Assembly: GCA_003857395.1 (NCBI GenBank)
Contig: RPRC01000136.1
Location: forward strand, 1-19,865
Origin: Geobacter sp.
Lineage (GTDB): Bacteria > Desulfobacterota > Desulfuromonadia > Geobacterales > Geobacteraceae
Length of the DNA stretch: 19,865 bases
Reading direction: 5' to 3'
This document shows, piece after piece, positions 6,228 through 14,003 of this stretch. Numbering within the stretch: position 1 is the stretch's first letter; each line of letters starts with the position of its first letter. The notes under the pieces were generated by a model. It saw nothing but the letters and a program-made list of their open reading frames with translations. It had not been told where the DNA came from and did not search any database. The translations under genes were made by a program, and so were the position numbers.

Positions 6228-7616
6228 ATGGAAAAGCCCGGCATTCTGATCATAGACGACGACCGCAACCTGGGGAGAACCCTTAGCGACATTCTCACGG
6301 CCAATGGATACCATACCTTTACGGCCATGAACGGCACGGAAGGTTTGGCACTTCTGGAGCGCCATTGCGTCAAACTTGCGCTGGTAGACCTCGATCTTCC
6401 TGATATTTCGGGAATAGAGGTCCTGGAGAAAATTAAGGCGCATAGCCCTTTGACCGAAGCAATCATTCTCACCGGGAATGCCACTCTCACCTCGGCGATT
6501 GACGCGACAAACAGGGGAGCATTCTCCTATCTTGTAAAGCCTTACGAAATTGAGCAGTTGATTCTCATTATCAGACGTGCCGTCGAAAAGTGCGATGCCC
6601 AGGAAAAAATCGCTCATCACAGGCTAGACCTGGAGAAGAAAAACTCTGAGTTAATGGCCCTCTACAACGTTTCTCTGGCAATCAACCGGTCGATTGAGAT
6701 GGAGGGGCTCCTTTCCGGGGTTTTGGAGACCCTTCTGGAGATGGAGCTATTTCATTTCGAACACAAAGGCGCCGCGTTCATTGTTGAAGGCAGTACGTTG
6801 CGGCTTGTTTCCCACATCGGGCTCAGCGATGCCCAGGTTGAACTTTGCGGAAGCGCCTTAAGCATGGACTGTCTCTGTGGACAAGCGGCGACCCAAGGCG
6901 AGATACTGTTCTGCCGAAATTGCTACGAGGATGCGCGTCACATCATACATTTCAGCGACATGCCCATACATAGCGATGTGCATCTGCCCCTGAAGACCCT
7001 GGATAAAGTTATCGGAGTCATATCGCTGTGGATCCAACCCGAGGCCAAACTTGGCGAGATGGAGATCATGCATCTCACAACCATTGCGAACCTGATTGGA
7101 ATTGCCGTTAATAACTCAAGACTCTTTGAGGAGGCAAAAACCGGCGCTCTCCATGATCACCTTACCGGACTTCCAAACAGACGCTTCATGCAGATCCAGC
7201 TGGAGAAGTGTATCGACGCGGCAAAGAGATACGGTGAATATCTCTCCGTCATCATGCTCGATATAGATCATTTCAAACGCTACAATGACAGGCAGGGGCA
7301 TGTGCAAGGAGACAGGCTCCTTGTTGATCTTGCCGGCATCCTTTTAAAAGAACTAAGAAGTTCTGATTTTGTCTTCAGATATGGTGGAGAAGAATTTCTG
7401 ATCGTCCTGCCTAGAACAGATCTAAAATCTTCTTCAGATGTGGCAGAGAGGCTTCGAAAGGTGTTGGAAACGGAAACAACGGTCACAGTGAGCCTTGGGG
7501 TTTCTACCTATCAGGACGGCTCCAATATTGAAAAACTAATCCATAACGCGGACACCGCCCTTTACCGGGCCAAAGGAGAAGGCAGGAACAGAGTCGCAGT
7601 GAACGCATCATTTTGA
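6228..7616 (+). CDS. Response regulator: receiver-GAF-GGDEF (probable diguanylate cyclase)
   Basis: A cytoplasmic protein of 462 residues. Residues 4-120 are a receiver domain with the acid pocket Asp10-12, phosphoacceptor Asp54 (VDLDLP), Thr82 and Lys104. Residues about 145-300 form a GAF domain of the type with CLCG (215-218), paired cysteines Cys229/Cys232, and histidines at 238, 248 and 252. Residues 305-462 are a GGDEF domain with an intact GGEEF active motif (386-390) and an RSSD inhibitory site (377-380) five residues before it. It should therefore make cyclic-di-GMP from two GTP and be feedback inhibited. Phosphorylation, perhaps by the kinase encoded 63 bases downstream, would control it. 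The GGGAGGGA ribosome site (6205-6212) is 15 bases from the ATG and partly paired with CTCTCCC (6190-6196), so translation may be weak or regulated. Confidence 0.92.
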   Translation: MEKPGILIIDDDRNLGRTLSDILTANGYHTFTAMNGTEGLALLERHCVKLALVDLDLPDISGIEVLEKIKAHSPLTEAIILTGNATLTSAIDATNRGAFSYLVKPYEIEQLILIIRRAVEKCDAQEKIAHHRLDLEKKNSELMALYNVSLAINRSIEMEGLLSGVLETLLEMELFHFEHKGAAFIVEGSTLRLVSHIGLSDAQVELCGSALSMDCLCGQAATQGEILFCRNCYEDARHIIHFSDMPIHSDVHLPLKTLDKVIGVISLWIQPEAKLGEMEIMHLTTIANLIGIAVNNSRLFEEAKTGALHDHLTGLPNRRFMQIQLEKCIDAAKRYGEYLSVIMLDIDHFKRYNDRQGHVQGDRLLVDLAGILLKELRSSDFVFRYGGEEFLIVLPRTDLKSSSDVAERLRKVLETETTVTVSLGVSTYQDGSNIEKLIHNADTALYRAKGEGRNRVAVNASF

Positions 7617-7679
7617 GATGGATGCACAGAGGGGTATGCCGCAAAGTTTCAGAACCGGCATAAAACCCGGGAGATCCAC

Positions 7680-9473
7680 ATGAATCTGCCTTGGACGACT
7701 AAAAACGAGGTACTGATTGAACTCGCGCAACTGCGTGATCGTAACAAAGAACTGGAAGCCTTGGTGGTAGAAATTACTAAGGAGCATGAGGAGCTAAAAA
7801 AAACGACTACGCTCCTTCGCAAGGTCTTCGAGACCATTCCTGATCTGTTTACGGTAATCGACAAAAATCATCGAATTCTCCTCTCCAACTGGCATGGCGG
7901 CTACGAGTATGTCCCGGAACCTCTCCGAAGCGGCAACCCCCTCTGCTACGAGGCGTTCTACGGACGGAAAGCGCCGTGCGACCAATGCCATCTCAAGGCA
8001 GCATTCGAGAGCGGCGAACAGGTGATCCGTGAAAAGATCAACCCAAAAATCGGCTGGGTAAAAATCCACACCTTCCCCATCCCTGATGATTCCGGAAAAA
8101 CAGCTGTCGTCTTGGAGCACATTCGAGAAATTACGGAGAAGAAGAAGGCCCAGCTGGATCTTCTGCGTTACCGCGAGCATCTGGTGGAAATGGTAGATGA
8201 GCGCACCTCTGAATTGAACCAGGCCAACGAAGACCTTACCAGGGAAAATGCCGAACGAAGAGAGGTGGAAGAGGCACTGCGGGCAAGCGAGGAAAAGTTC
8301 CGTGCTGTTGCGGAGACTTCTCCCGCTGCAATTTTTCTTTACCAGGGAGAAAAATTCATTTACGTCAATCCTTCCGCTGAACGCCTTATTGGCTATACAC
8401 ATGACGAATTTCTTGCCATGAAGTTTTGGGATTGGGTCCACCCTGACTTTTCCGAACTCGTGAGAACACGTGGTCTGGCAAGACAACGTGGGGTCCCGCT
8501 TCCGCCTGAGTACGAGTTCTGCTTTATTACTAAAGCGGGGGAGGAAAGATGGGGAATTCTCTCCGCCAAGTGCATCGAATTCGCGAGTAAGCCGACCGGA
8601 ATCGCGGCATTCGTCGATATAACGGATCGCAAAAGGGCCGAGATTGAAATCAGCGCGATGAACGAGGAGTTGCAGCAAAGGAGCGAACAGCTCCTGGTTG
8701 CCCAGGAGGAACTGGTGCGCAAGGAAAAGCTTGCCATCCTCGGCCAGCTTTCCGGAAGCGTGGCACACGAGTTACGCAACCCCCTCGGCGTAATGAACAA
8801 TGCGGTGTATTTTCTGAAAAGCATTCAGACGAATGCGGATGAAATGATAAAGGAATACCTGGATATCATCAGTCAGGAGATCGAAAATGCCGGAAGAATT
8901 ATTTCCGATATACTTGACTTCTCCCGCACTAGGACACCCAATATTATCCCGACAGAACCATTCCTCCTGGTAAAAGACGCCCTCGAAAAATGCGATGTTC
9001 CGGAATGCATTGCCATTTCGGTCGATATCCCTGATTCACTGCCCCTGCTGAAAGTGGACCCGCTACAGATGGACCAGGTGCTGCAAAACCTTATCAGCAA
9101 CGCCTGTCAGGCAATGCCGCATGGCGGCTCCGTTACCATTAGCGCTCGACCAGTTCTGGATTCGCGGTTGGAGATTCGAAATACTGAAGAATACAACCAG
9201 GAGAAGGGCACATTGGACGTCGAACCGTGCAGCGATTTTCTGGAAATCAGTGTGACCGACAACGGAAAAGGGATCTCACCCGAAAATATGAAAAAACTTT
9301 TCCAACCACTTTTTACCACCAAGGTTCGTGGAATCGGCCTCGGACTGACGGTGTGCAGAAACCTCACCGAGGCCAACGGCGGGAGTATCACGGCTGTGAG
9401 CCGCGCAGACGAAGGAACTGTATTCAGAGTGACATTACCGGTTGAGGGAGGTGATGCATGGAAGGAACGGTAA
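7680..9473 (+). CDS. Soluble PAS-PAS sensor histidine kinase
   Basis: This 597-residue kinase has no membrane segments, so it senses a cytoplasmic signal. An N-terminal coiled coil (10-45) is followed by PAS 1 (about 45-155), which holds a cysteine set Cys89, Cys100 and Cys103 in CYEAFYGRKAPCDQC, a pattern common in PAS domains of this bacterial group. A second coiled coil (155-205) leads to PAS 2 (205-320). The dimerisation helix carries the phosphoacceptor His363 in VAHELRNPL. The ATPase domain shows the N box (QVLQNLISNACQA, 466-478), DNGKG (527-531), FQPLFTTK and GIGLGL (551-556). GGGAG at 7669-7673 sets the ATG at 7680. Its end overlaps the next gene by 16 bases, so the dual-receiver protein is its likely target; the upstream receiver-GAF-GGDEF protein is a second candidate. 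A hairpin TATGCCG/CGGCATA (7635-7662) lies between the first two genes. Confidence 0.93.
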   Translation: MNLPWTTKNEVLIELAQLRDRNKELEALVVEITKEHEELKKTTTLLRKVFETIPDLFTVIDKNHRILLSNWHGGYEYVPEPLRSGNPLCYEAFYGRKAPCDQCHLKAAFESGEQVIREKINPKIGWVKIHTFPIPDDSGKTAVVLEHIREITEKKKAQLDLLRYREHLVEMVDERTSELNQANEDLTRENAERREVEEALRASEEKFRAVAETSPAAIFLYQGEKFIYVNPSAERLIGYTHDEFLAMKFWDWVHPDFSELVRTRGLARQRGVPLPPEYEFCFITKAGEERWGILSAKCIEFASKPTGIAAFVDITDRKRAEIEISAMNEELQQRSEQLLVAQEELVRKEKLAILGQLSGSVAHELRNPLGVMNNAVYFLKSIQTNADEMIKEYLDIISQEIENAGRIISDILDFSRTRTPNIIPTEPFLLVKDALEKCDVPECIAISVDIPDSLPLLKVDPLQMDQVLQNLISNACQAMPHGGSVTISARPVLDSRLEIRNTEEYNQEKGTLDVEPCSDFLEISVTDNGKGISPENMKKLFQPLFTTKVRGIGLGLTVCRNLTEANGGSITAVSRADEGTVFRVTLPVEGGDAWKER

Positions 9474-10231
9474 CGGTCCTAGTAGTGGACGATGACCGCA
9501 GAATGGTCAAAACTCTCTGCGACATCCTGAAGGTCAAGGGCTACAATGCGGAACCGGCCTACAGCGGCGAAGGGGCATTGGAGAAGATCCGGACAAAGAT
9601 GCCTGACTGCGTGCTGATGGACATCAGAATGCCGGGCATCAGCGGTGTGGAGGCCATGGAGAAGATCCGCACGCAGGCACCGGACCTGCCGGTATTACTG
9701 ATGAGCGCCTATCCAACCGACGAGCAGAAAGTGGAGGCAAAAAGATACGGGGTGTACTCGGTGCTGACCAAACCTGTCGATCTCCAGTTGGTCTTGTCAT
9801 TTCTCTCAGTGCTCAGAAAAGAGGAAAGTATTCTCATTGTCGATGATGATGAGGTCTTTTGCAGGACACTCAAAGATATCCTGCAGACAAGAGGGTACCG
9901 GGTTGAAACAGAGATCGATCCCGGCATGGTATTGGACCGCATGGAAAAGAACTATAAGCTGGTGGTCATACTGGACCTTAAACTTGGAGACGCCGACGGC
10001 CTTGATGTCCTCAAAGACATCAGGGCACGGTATCCATCAAAACCGGTGGTTCTCGTAACCGGCTATGGCAAGGATATGACGGACTCAATTCAAAAAGGGT
10101 TCGAGATCGGAGCGTATACCTGCCTGTACAAACCATTTGAAACAGATGCAATGATTGGTATTGTTGAAGAGATAAGCAGGAAAAAACTCCGCTCGTTTCT
10201 CGGCGCTGAATTCCCTGCCGCCACTAGGTAA
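9458..10231 (+). CDS. Dual receiver-domain response regulator without output domain
   Basis: A 257-residue protein made of two receiver domains in tandem. Domain 1 (5-120) has the acid pocket Asp11-13, phosphoacceptor Asp55 in LMDIRMPG and Lys105 in LTKP. Domain 2 (124-243) has Asp129-131, Asp173 in ILDLKLGD and Lys225 in LYKPF. Both therefore look able to accept phosphate. There is no DNA-binding, GGDEF or other output domain, only about 15 residues after domain 2. It overlaps the kinase gene by 16 bases, with GGGAGG (9447-9452) as ribosome site inside that gene, a sign of coupled translation. It may act as a phosphate relay or sink that links the kinase to other proteins, like CheY- or Spo0F-type proteins. 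The pairing is a strong inference; the downstream partner is unknown. Confidence 0.9.
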   Translation: MEGTVTVLVVDDDRRMVKTLCDILKVKGYNAEPAYSGEGALEKIRTKMPDCVLMDIRMPGISGVEAMEKIRTQAPDLPVLLMSAYPTDEQKVEAKRYGVYSVLTKPVDLQLVLSFLSVLRKEESILIVDDDEVFCRTLKDILQTRGYRVETEIDPGMVLDRMEKNYKLVVILDLKLGDADGLDVLKDIRARYPSKPVVLVTGYGKDMTDSIQKGFEIGAYTCLYKPFETDAMIGIVEEISRKKLRSFLGAEFPAATR

Positions 10232-10414
10232 ATACTTGTCGGGAGCATCAAACGTCGTACGAACTTCCGACAATTTCTTGGGAGCACGGCCAACCAGGGT
10301 CACCGTTGCAACCTTTTCAACCAAGATACTGGCAACCTTCAGTCCCATGCCACGGCTTCCCGCGATGATCAGTACTCCTCCCTGAAAAGCTGATCTTTCT
10401 TTCCTCCTTACTGA
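10232..10414 (-). pseudogene. Relic of a short-chain dehydrogenase N-terminus
   Basis: Read on the - strand, the frame after an in-frame TGA (10415-10417) gives GGVLIIAGSRGMGLKVASIL, then EKVATVTLVGRAPKKLSEV. This matches the start of short-chain dehydrogenases: a beta strand, the G-x-x-x-G-x-G nucleotide loop (AGSRGMG), a helix and the second strand ending in VGR, which binds the cofactor phosphate. There is no usable start codon before the match, and the similarity stops after about 45 residues where the convergent dual-receiver gene begins. The rest of the enzyme (Tyr-x-x-x-Lys site) is absent. A ribosome-site-like TAAGGAGG survives upstream on the same strand (10403-10410). It is most likely a gene remnant left by a deletion. 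Confidence 0.6.
10236..10278 (+). terminator. Possible terminator of the signalling cluster
   Basis: TTGTCGG (10236-10242) pairs with CCGACAA (10267-10273), followed by TTTCTT. The 24-base loop holds a TCGTACGA palindrome. It starts five bases after the dual-receiver stop codon. The long loop makes it a weak candidate. Confidence 0.35.
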
Positions 10415-10451
10415 TCAATCAAACACCGCAAACTACTTGACGAGAGCTTAT

Positions 10452-10718
10452 CTAATCATGACCGAAAATCATCTTTTGCACTTCAACGCCATCAAAGGCA
10501 TTGAGCCGAGCAGCAAGCTCATTGTAGACAGCTGGTTCGCCCACCATTTCCAGGATAACCAGGCCTGAACCGGAACAAAAGCTTTCCGTCACTTCGTGGA
10601 GTCCGATCCTGGTCTTGATGTTGCATCCGTAACCGGTCAGTATTTTCTGGATTTCCGGTGCATCTTTAACCCTGTTCTGAATGTGAATCCCTAAAACGAC
10701 ATGTTCACCAATCTTCAT
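10452..10718 (-). CDS. Small ACT/ferredoxin-fold protein, TM1266 (hydrogenase-system regulator)-like
   Basis: An 88-residue protein. The pattern GEHVVLGIHIQNRVKDAPEI, then ILTGYGCNIKTRIGLHE, SGLVILEMVG and LNAFDGVEVQKMIF follows the beta-alpha-beta order of the small ACT-like family that includes Thermotoga TM1266, annotated as an iron-only hydrogenase system regulator. Members of this family often sit next to hydrogenase genes, but none is seen here. Cys32 and Cys48 are present; whether they bind a ligand is unknown. AAAGGAG on the - strand (10726-10732), seven bases before the ATG, fixes the start. A TATAAA at 10738-10743 on the - strand may be its -10 region. It is the only intact gene in a segment flanked by two broken dehydrogenase genes. 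The fold call is fairly good; the regulatory role is inference. Confidence 0.75.
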   Translation of the reverse strand: MKIGEHVVLGIHIQNRVKDAPEIQKILTGYGCNIKTRIGLHEVTESFCSGSGLVILEMVGEPAVYNELAARLNAFDGVEVQKMIFGHD

Positions 10719-10932
10719 GATGTTTCTCCTTTCACGTTTATAATCTTACCATCAGTGACAAGTGTAACACCTGGGGTGAAATTTAAAAGCCGCGCAGAAG
10801 CCGCTATGAACAGTCACAGTTTTTGCTTGAGATGCACACCAGGCTGGGGTAAGGTTTTACCGGTAGATTCGACTGGTTCAGAGCGTACTTTGGACCTTCA
10901 TGGAGAGATACTGGTGACAGGGGGGCCGTACG

Positions 10933-11493
10933 ATGGAGATAACCATTCGCGAACTTGAGGATTTGACGGCCAGGGCCGTAAAAAAGTTCGGATACAGCGA
11001 TGATGAGGCGAGGGCCATCTCCTTTTACGGCATGGTAGAGGCTTCCACGGCCGGCAGCGAGATCCCGGGCGACGTTGCCTACGACTCTGAAGGAAAGCCG
11101 ACGACCAACCCCAAGGAGGCAATTCAGGGGGCTATCCGTTCCTTTGACCGGAATCACAAGGGTTCCGGGCTTGCCCTTATGAACGAGATACTGGCCGGCC
11201 CCCTCGTTGGAGCGGCATTTTGTGGCCTCGGCGACAGCAAAGGGAACTGGGGACACCTGCTCTATGCCCTTGACCCGGAGATCCTCGGTGACCGCGAAGA
11301 GTTCAAACGGAACGCAGGTGAAATCATCGCTCGGGTGAAAGGGACAAAGAAGTTGCCGGGCGTCGAAGAAATATTTGTTCCCGGGGAACGAGGTTCACGC
11401 CGCGCACGGCAACACCTGGAGAGTGGAACAATAGAGATCGAGGACAACCTGCTGGCAGAGTTGCGAGTGGCAGCAGGAGGTGAGAAAGGATGA
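10933..11493 (+). pseudogene. Ldh2-type malate/L-lactate dehydrogenase with large internal deletion
   Basis: The first 29 residues (ITIRELEDLTARAVKKFGYS, ending DDEARAI) match the N-terminal helix of the malate/L-lactate/ureidoglycolate dehydrogenase family. From residue 29 the sequence jumps to the C-terminal half: SFYGMVEASTAG, IPGDVAYDSEGKPTTNPKEA, HKGSGLALMNEILAGPLVGA, GNWGHLLYALDPE and the tail KKLPGVEEIFVPGERG. The family is about 330-360 residues long, so roughly 150-165 residues holding the catalytic His and most of the NAD site are missing. The frame is kept across the join near 11014-11019. The 186-residue product could still be made but should not be an active dehydrogenase. A start-like ATG at 11490 overlaps the stop and opens a 36-codon frame to 11600, with GGAGG (11476-11480) ahead of it; this may be the stump of a second lost gene. 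Confidence 0.8.
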
Positions 11494-11670
11494 GGCAAAA
11501 TCAGATCATTGAGAGGATTCCCGGTTCTCACCTGGACAGGCCGCAAAGCTGCTGCTTTTTTCGAGCGCCTAGTGCAGGAAATTCATTGCCTACAGGGTGA
11601 ATCATCGTTGGCAAATACTGTCATTTCATTATTGTCAAGGTAAGATTTTACCTTAATTTCGTCAAATCGC

Positions 11671-11698
11671 TTGACATTGCAACCAAAGTTGGTACGGT
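11671..11698 (+). promoter_or_regulatory. Promoter of the cold-shock gene
   Basis: TTGACA (11671-11676) and TACGGT (11693-11698) are 16 bases apart, giving a leader of about 55 bases before the ATG at 11759. Just upstream, AAGGTAA (11637-11643) pairs with TTACCTT (11647-11653), a possible operator or the end of the preceding transcript. Confidence 0.55.
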
Positions 11699-11758
11699 TA
11701 CACAATTGTCCGATTCTACTATCGGGTAAAATCACAATTTTCAGGAGAGCGCACGAAA

Positions 11759-11959
11759 ATGGCAAAAGGAAAAGTAAAATGGTTTAACGACGCAAAGGGG
11801 TTTGGTTTTCTCGAGCAGGAGAATGGTGATGATGTGTTTTGTCATTTCTCTGCGATCACTGGAGAGGGGTTCAAGTCCCTGCAAGAAGGGGATGATGTAG
11901 AATTCGACGTGGTCAAGGGTCCCAAAGGGCTGCAGGCATCTAACGTAAGAAAGATTTAA
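11759..11959 (+). CDS. Cold-shock (CspA-type) RNA-binding protein
   Basis: A single-domain cold-shock protein of 66 residues, the usual length. It starts [17 protein letters not shown] and contains RNP1 (KGFGFL, 13-18) and RNP2 (VFCHFS, 26-31). RNP2 normally reads VFVHFS or VFVHYS; here Cys28 replaces Val. The aromatic RNA-contact residues Trp8, Phe15, Phe17, Phe27, His29 and Phe30 are all kept, so it should bind single-stranded RNA or DNA and melt structure as a chaperone. CAGGAGAG (11742-11749) precedes the ATG. It is monocistronic, with its own promoter and a strong terminator. Whether it is cold-induced cannot be told from the sequence; the leader is shorter than that of E. coli cspA. Confidence 0.95.
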   Translation: MAKGKVKWFNDAKGFGFLEQENGDDVFCHFSAITGEGFKSLQEGDDVEFDVVKGPKGLQASNVRKI

Positions 11960-11979
11960 GCACACCGCACATACGTCAC

Positions 11980-12008
11980 AAAAAGCCCCTGTATTTCAGG
12001 GGCTTTTT
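11980..12008. terminator. Bidirectional terminator between the cold-shock and YheU-family genes
   Basis: AAAAAGCCCCTG (11980-11991) and CAGGGGCTTTTT (11997-12008) form a perfect 12-bp stem with a five-base loop. There are T-runs on both strands, so it should end the cold-shock transcript from the left and the YheU-family transcript from the right. Confidence 0.92.
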
Positions 12009-12065
12009 CATTTCCGGGCGTTATCATTCTCAGAATTGAACGGGCGGCAAACGGTTGGGAGCCCT

Positions 12066-12314
12066 TCACCGACAGACGACAATATTCGCGGTATTTGAGA
12101 TACTATCGAAAACCACCTTTACCTTCTTTTCCTTCAACTGTCGAAGCACTTGCTCTACCTTGTCCTCCAAAGAATACCCGGAATCACTCAGTTCAGACCA
12201 CTCTCGCGTGACAAATTCTTCAATGAGATTGCGCAACGTCTCCGGACTCAAGGCATCGAACGGGACATCTACGCCCTTTTCATGATAATCGGTTCTGGTT
12301 TCAGACGTCACCAT
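12066..12314 (-). CDS. YheU family (UPF0270) small protein
   Basis: An 82-residue cytoplasmic protein. The core VPFDALSPETLRNLIEEFVT, then SLEDKVEQVLRQLKEKKVKV and the end SISNTANIV, follows the YheU/UPF0270 pattern (LSPETLxNLIExFVxRExT...SLExKVxxVxxQL...). These proteins are small, mostly helical and of unknown function; they usually have about 70-80 residues. Here there is an extra N-terminal stretch of about 16 residues (MVTSETRTDYHEKGVD), and the ribosome site (AGGGG, four bases from the ATG) is poor, so the start is uncertain. It converges on the cold-shock gene and shares its terminator. The chemotaxis receptor gene lies 118 bases upstream on the same strand with no visible terminator, so co-transcription is possible. 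Confidence 0.8.
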   Translation of the reverse strand: MVTSETRTDYHEKGVDVPFDALSPETLRNLIEEFVTREWSELSDSGYSLEDKVEQVLRQLKEKKVKVVFDSISNTANIVVCR

Positions 12315-12432
12315 TCACCCCTGAAAATCTTTTCTATTTCATCACTCCGGGTCACCAGCACAACTCTACATAACAACATTTGCAATTGTCACCGAAAAAA
12401 CCTTTCCAAGTGACGCAGGAGAAGAAGACTGG

Positions 12433-13665
12433 TCAGGCTGTTTTAAACCAGGTCGCTGTTTCGACCATATCTTCCGCCAATTTTGCCAGCAGCTCGGCCT
12501 TTTCCTGAATGCAATCAGCTGAGGACTCTGAGATGCGGGTACCACTTGCTATTTGCTCGACGCTTTCAGAAACTTGAGCCGTTACGGCAGACTGCTCTTC
12601 TGTCGCAGCAGCGATCACACAGATCATGTCCATATTATTATTCGATACTTCCACAATATGCTGCAGTGCGTTACTGGCTTCTTCTGCCTTACTCAAACCG
12701 CCGTCCACCTGAGTTTTGCTTGTCATCATGCTGGTCACTGCCAGCGCTGTGTCATGTTGAATCGCATTGATCATGGTACTGATCTCTTTGGTCGCCGTGG
12801 TTGTTCGCTCGGCCAAGGCCCGCACCTCATCAGCCACAACTGCGAATCCACGCCCCTGGTCTCCGGCCCTGGCCGCCTCGATGGCGGCATTGAGCGCAAG
12901 AAGATTCGTCTGATCGGCAATATCCTCGATCGTTCTGACTATTTCGCCGATCTGCTTACTGGACTGACCGAGTTTTCCGATGGTAACCGACGATTCCTGC
13001 ACGGTTCCGACAATTTTCCGCATTTCCGACATTACTTCGGCAACAGTATCGAAACCATTTTGGGCCGCTGTGCTGGTTTCCTTGGCGGATTGCGACGCTC
13101 GGTCGGCATTTTCCGCAACATCGACACATGTTTGCGACATCTCGGTGACAGCACTTGCAACCTGTTCTGTCTGACCTGTTTGCGCATGCACGCCGCGATT
13201 CATCGACTCAGTTGTTGTCAGCAATTCCCGGGAACTATCCGTCAGCTCATGCGTCAACTCATTCACGTGAGTTGAAAATTCACGCAATTTATCGATCATT
13301 TTTTTGATAGCCAAAAATATCTGCCCGATCTCCTCTGTACTCTTCACTTTAATTTCTTGTGTAAGATCCCCGTCGGCCAGTCTTTCCAATGACTTGAGCG
13401 CCCACCACAGAGAGCGGCAGACAACCTTATGAACGATAAAGTACGTGAGCCAGCCGCCGAAAACAAAGCTTGCGGCCATCAAGCCGATTATCATGTTGCG
13501 GGACACTACATACATGGCAGCGGTATCGGCATGTGTCCCAATGGCTTCCTGTAAAAGCCAGAGGCGATAAATGGAAAAAATCCCGAGTGACAGGTTGAAA
13601 AAAATCATCACCAAAAATGCAATGGCAAATTTTTTTGCCAAACCCAGACCATAAAACCAGTTCAT
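12433..13665 (-). CDS. Methyl-accepting chemotaxis protein with minimal external domain
   Basis: A 410-residue receptor. Transmembrane segments lie at about 13-33 and 56-79, leaving only some 22 residues outside, far too few for a normal ligand domain. A HAMP linker (about 80-135) leads into the cytoplasmic helical hairpin, whose tip [20 protein letters not shown] and [17 protein letters not shown] (251-288) binds CheA and CheW. Gln/Glu-rich flanks offer methylation sites. There is no C-terminal CheR tether pentapeptide. AGGGGG just before ATG 13665 supports that start; a TTG at 13683 would add six residues. Upstream is a sigma-28-like promoter (13779-13805), fitting control with late flagellar genes. 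With so little outside the membrane it probably senses membrane state, internal cues or a partner protein. Confidence 0.93.
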   Translation of the reverse strand: MNWFYGLGLAKKFAIAFLVMIFFNLSLGIFSIYRLWLLQEAIGTHADTAAMYVVSRNMIIGLMAASFVFGGWLTYFIVHKVVCRSLWWALKSLERLADGDLTQEIKVKSTEEIGQIFLAIKKMIDKLREFSTHVNELTHELTDSSRELLTTTESMNRGVHAQTGQTEQVASAVTEMSQTCVDVAENADRASQSAKETSTAAQNGFDTVAEVMSEMRKIVGTVQESSVTIGKLGQSSKQIGEIVRTIEDIADQTNLLALNAAIEAARAGDQGRGFAVVADEVRALAERTTTATKEISTMINAIQHDTALAVTSMMTSKTQVDGGLSKAEEASNALQHIVEVSNNNMDMICVIAAATEEQSAVTAQVSESVEQIASGTRISESSADCIQEKAELLAKLAEDMVETATWFKTA

Positions 13666-13778
13666 ACGCAGCCCCCTCGCCAAAACAATAGGTTAAAATC
13701 ATCACAGACACTTCTCACCAGTACAGAGAGCTATTTCCCCGTCGACCAGACCCTGCTCACTTTATCTTGCTTTAATAT

Positions 13779-13805
13779 TATTCGGCAAGCAATGTTCAGA
13801 CTTTA
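13779..13805 (-). promoter_or_regulatory. Sigma-28 (FliA)-like promoter of the chemoreceptor gene
   Basis: On the - strand TAAA (13805-13802), exactly 15 bases, then GCCGAATA (13786-13779). The FliA consensus is TAAA-N15-GCCGATAA; six of eight -10 positions and all four -35 positions match. It would start RNA about 105 bases before the ATG at 13665. Confidence 0.6.
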
Positions 13806-14003
13806 ATTAATTCAGAAATTAGAACAATTTATGTTCACATTTATCCAGAGAAGATGTTCCCGCCTCAAGGTCAGGAACTGCATGTAAAGTTTTTTCAAAT
13901 AATGCCGATGAAATTAGAAACCAAGTCTCTAAGCCTTATGCCACGACAGGATACGCCAATGATGCAAACTGCCGTTGCCGAGCCAATACCCCGTGAGGTG
14001 AAA

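Noticed and set aside
7794..8768. 324-codon frame on the - strand
   Set aside because: Antisense to the histidine kinase, whose domains are unmistakable.
11490..11600. 36-codon frame overlapping the stop of the broken Ldh2 gene
   Set aside because: It has a ribosome-like GGAGG but no recognisable sequence; kept only as a possible stump of a lost gene in the Ldh2 entry.
12553..13275. 240-codon frame on the + strand
   Set aside because: Antisense to the chemoreceptor; no motif.
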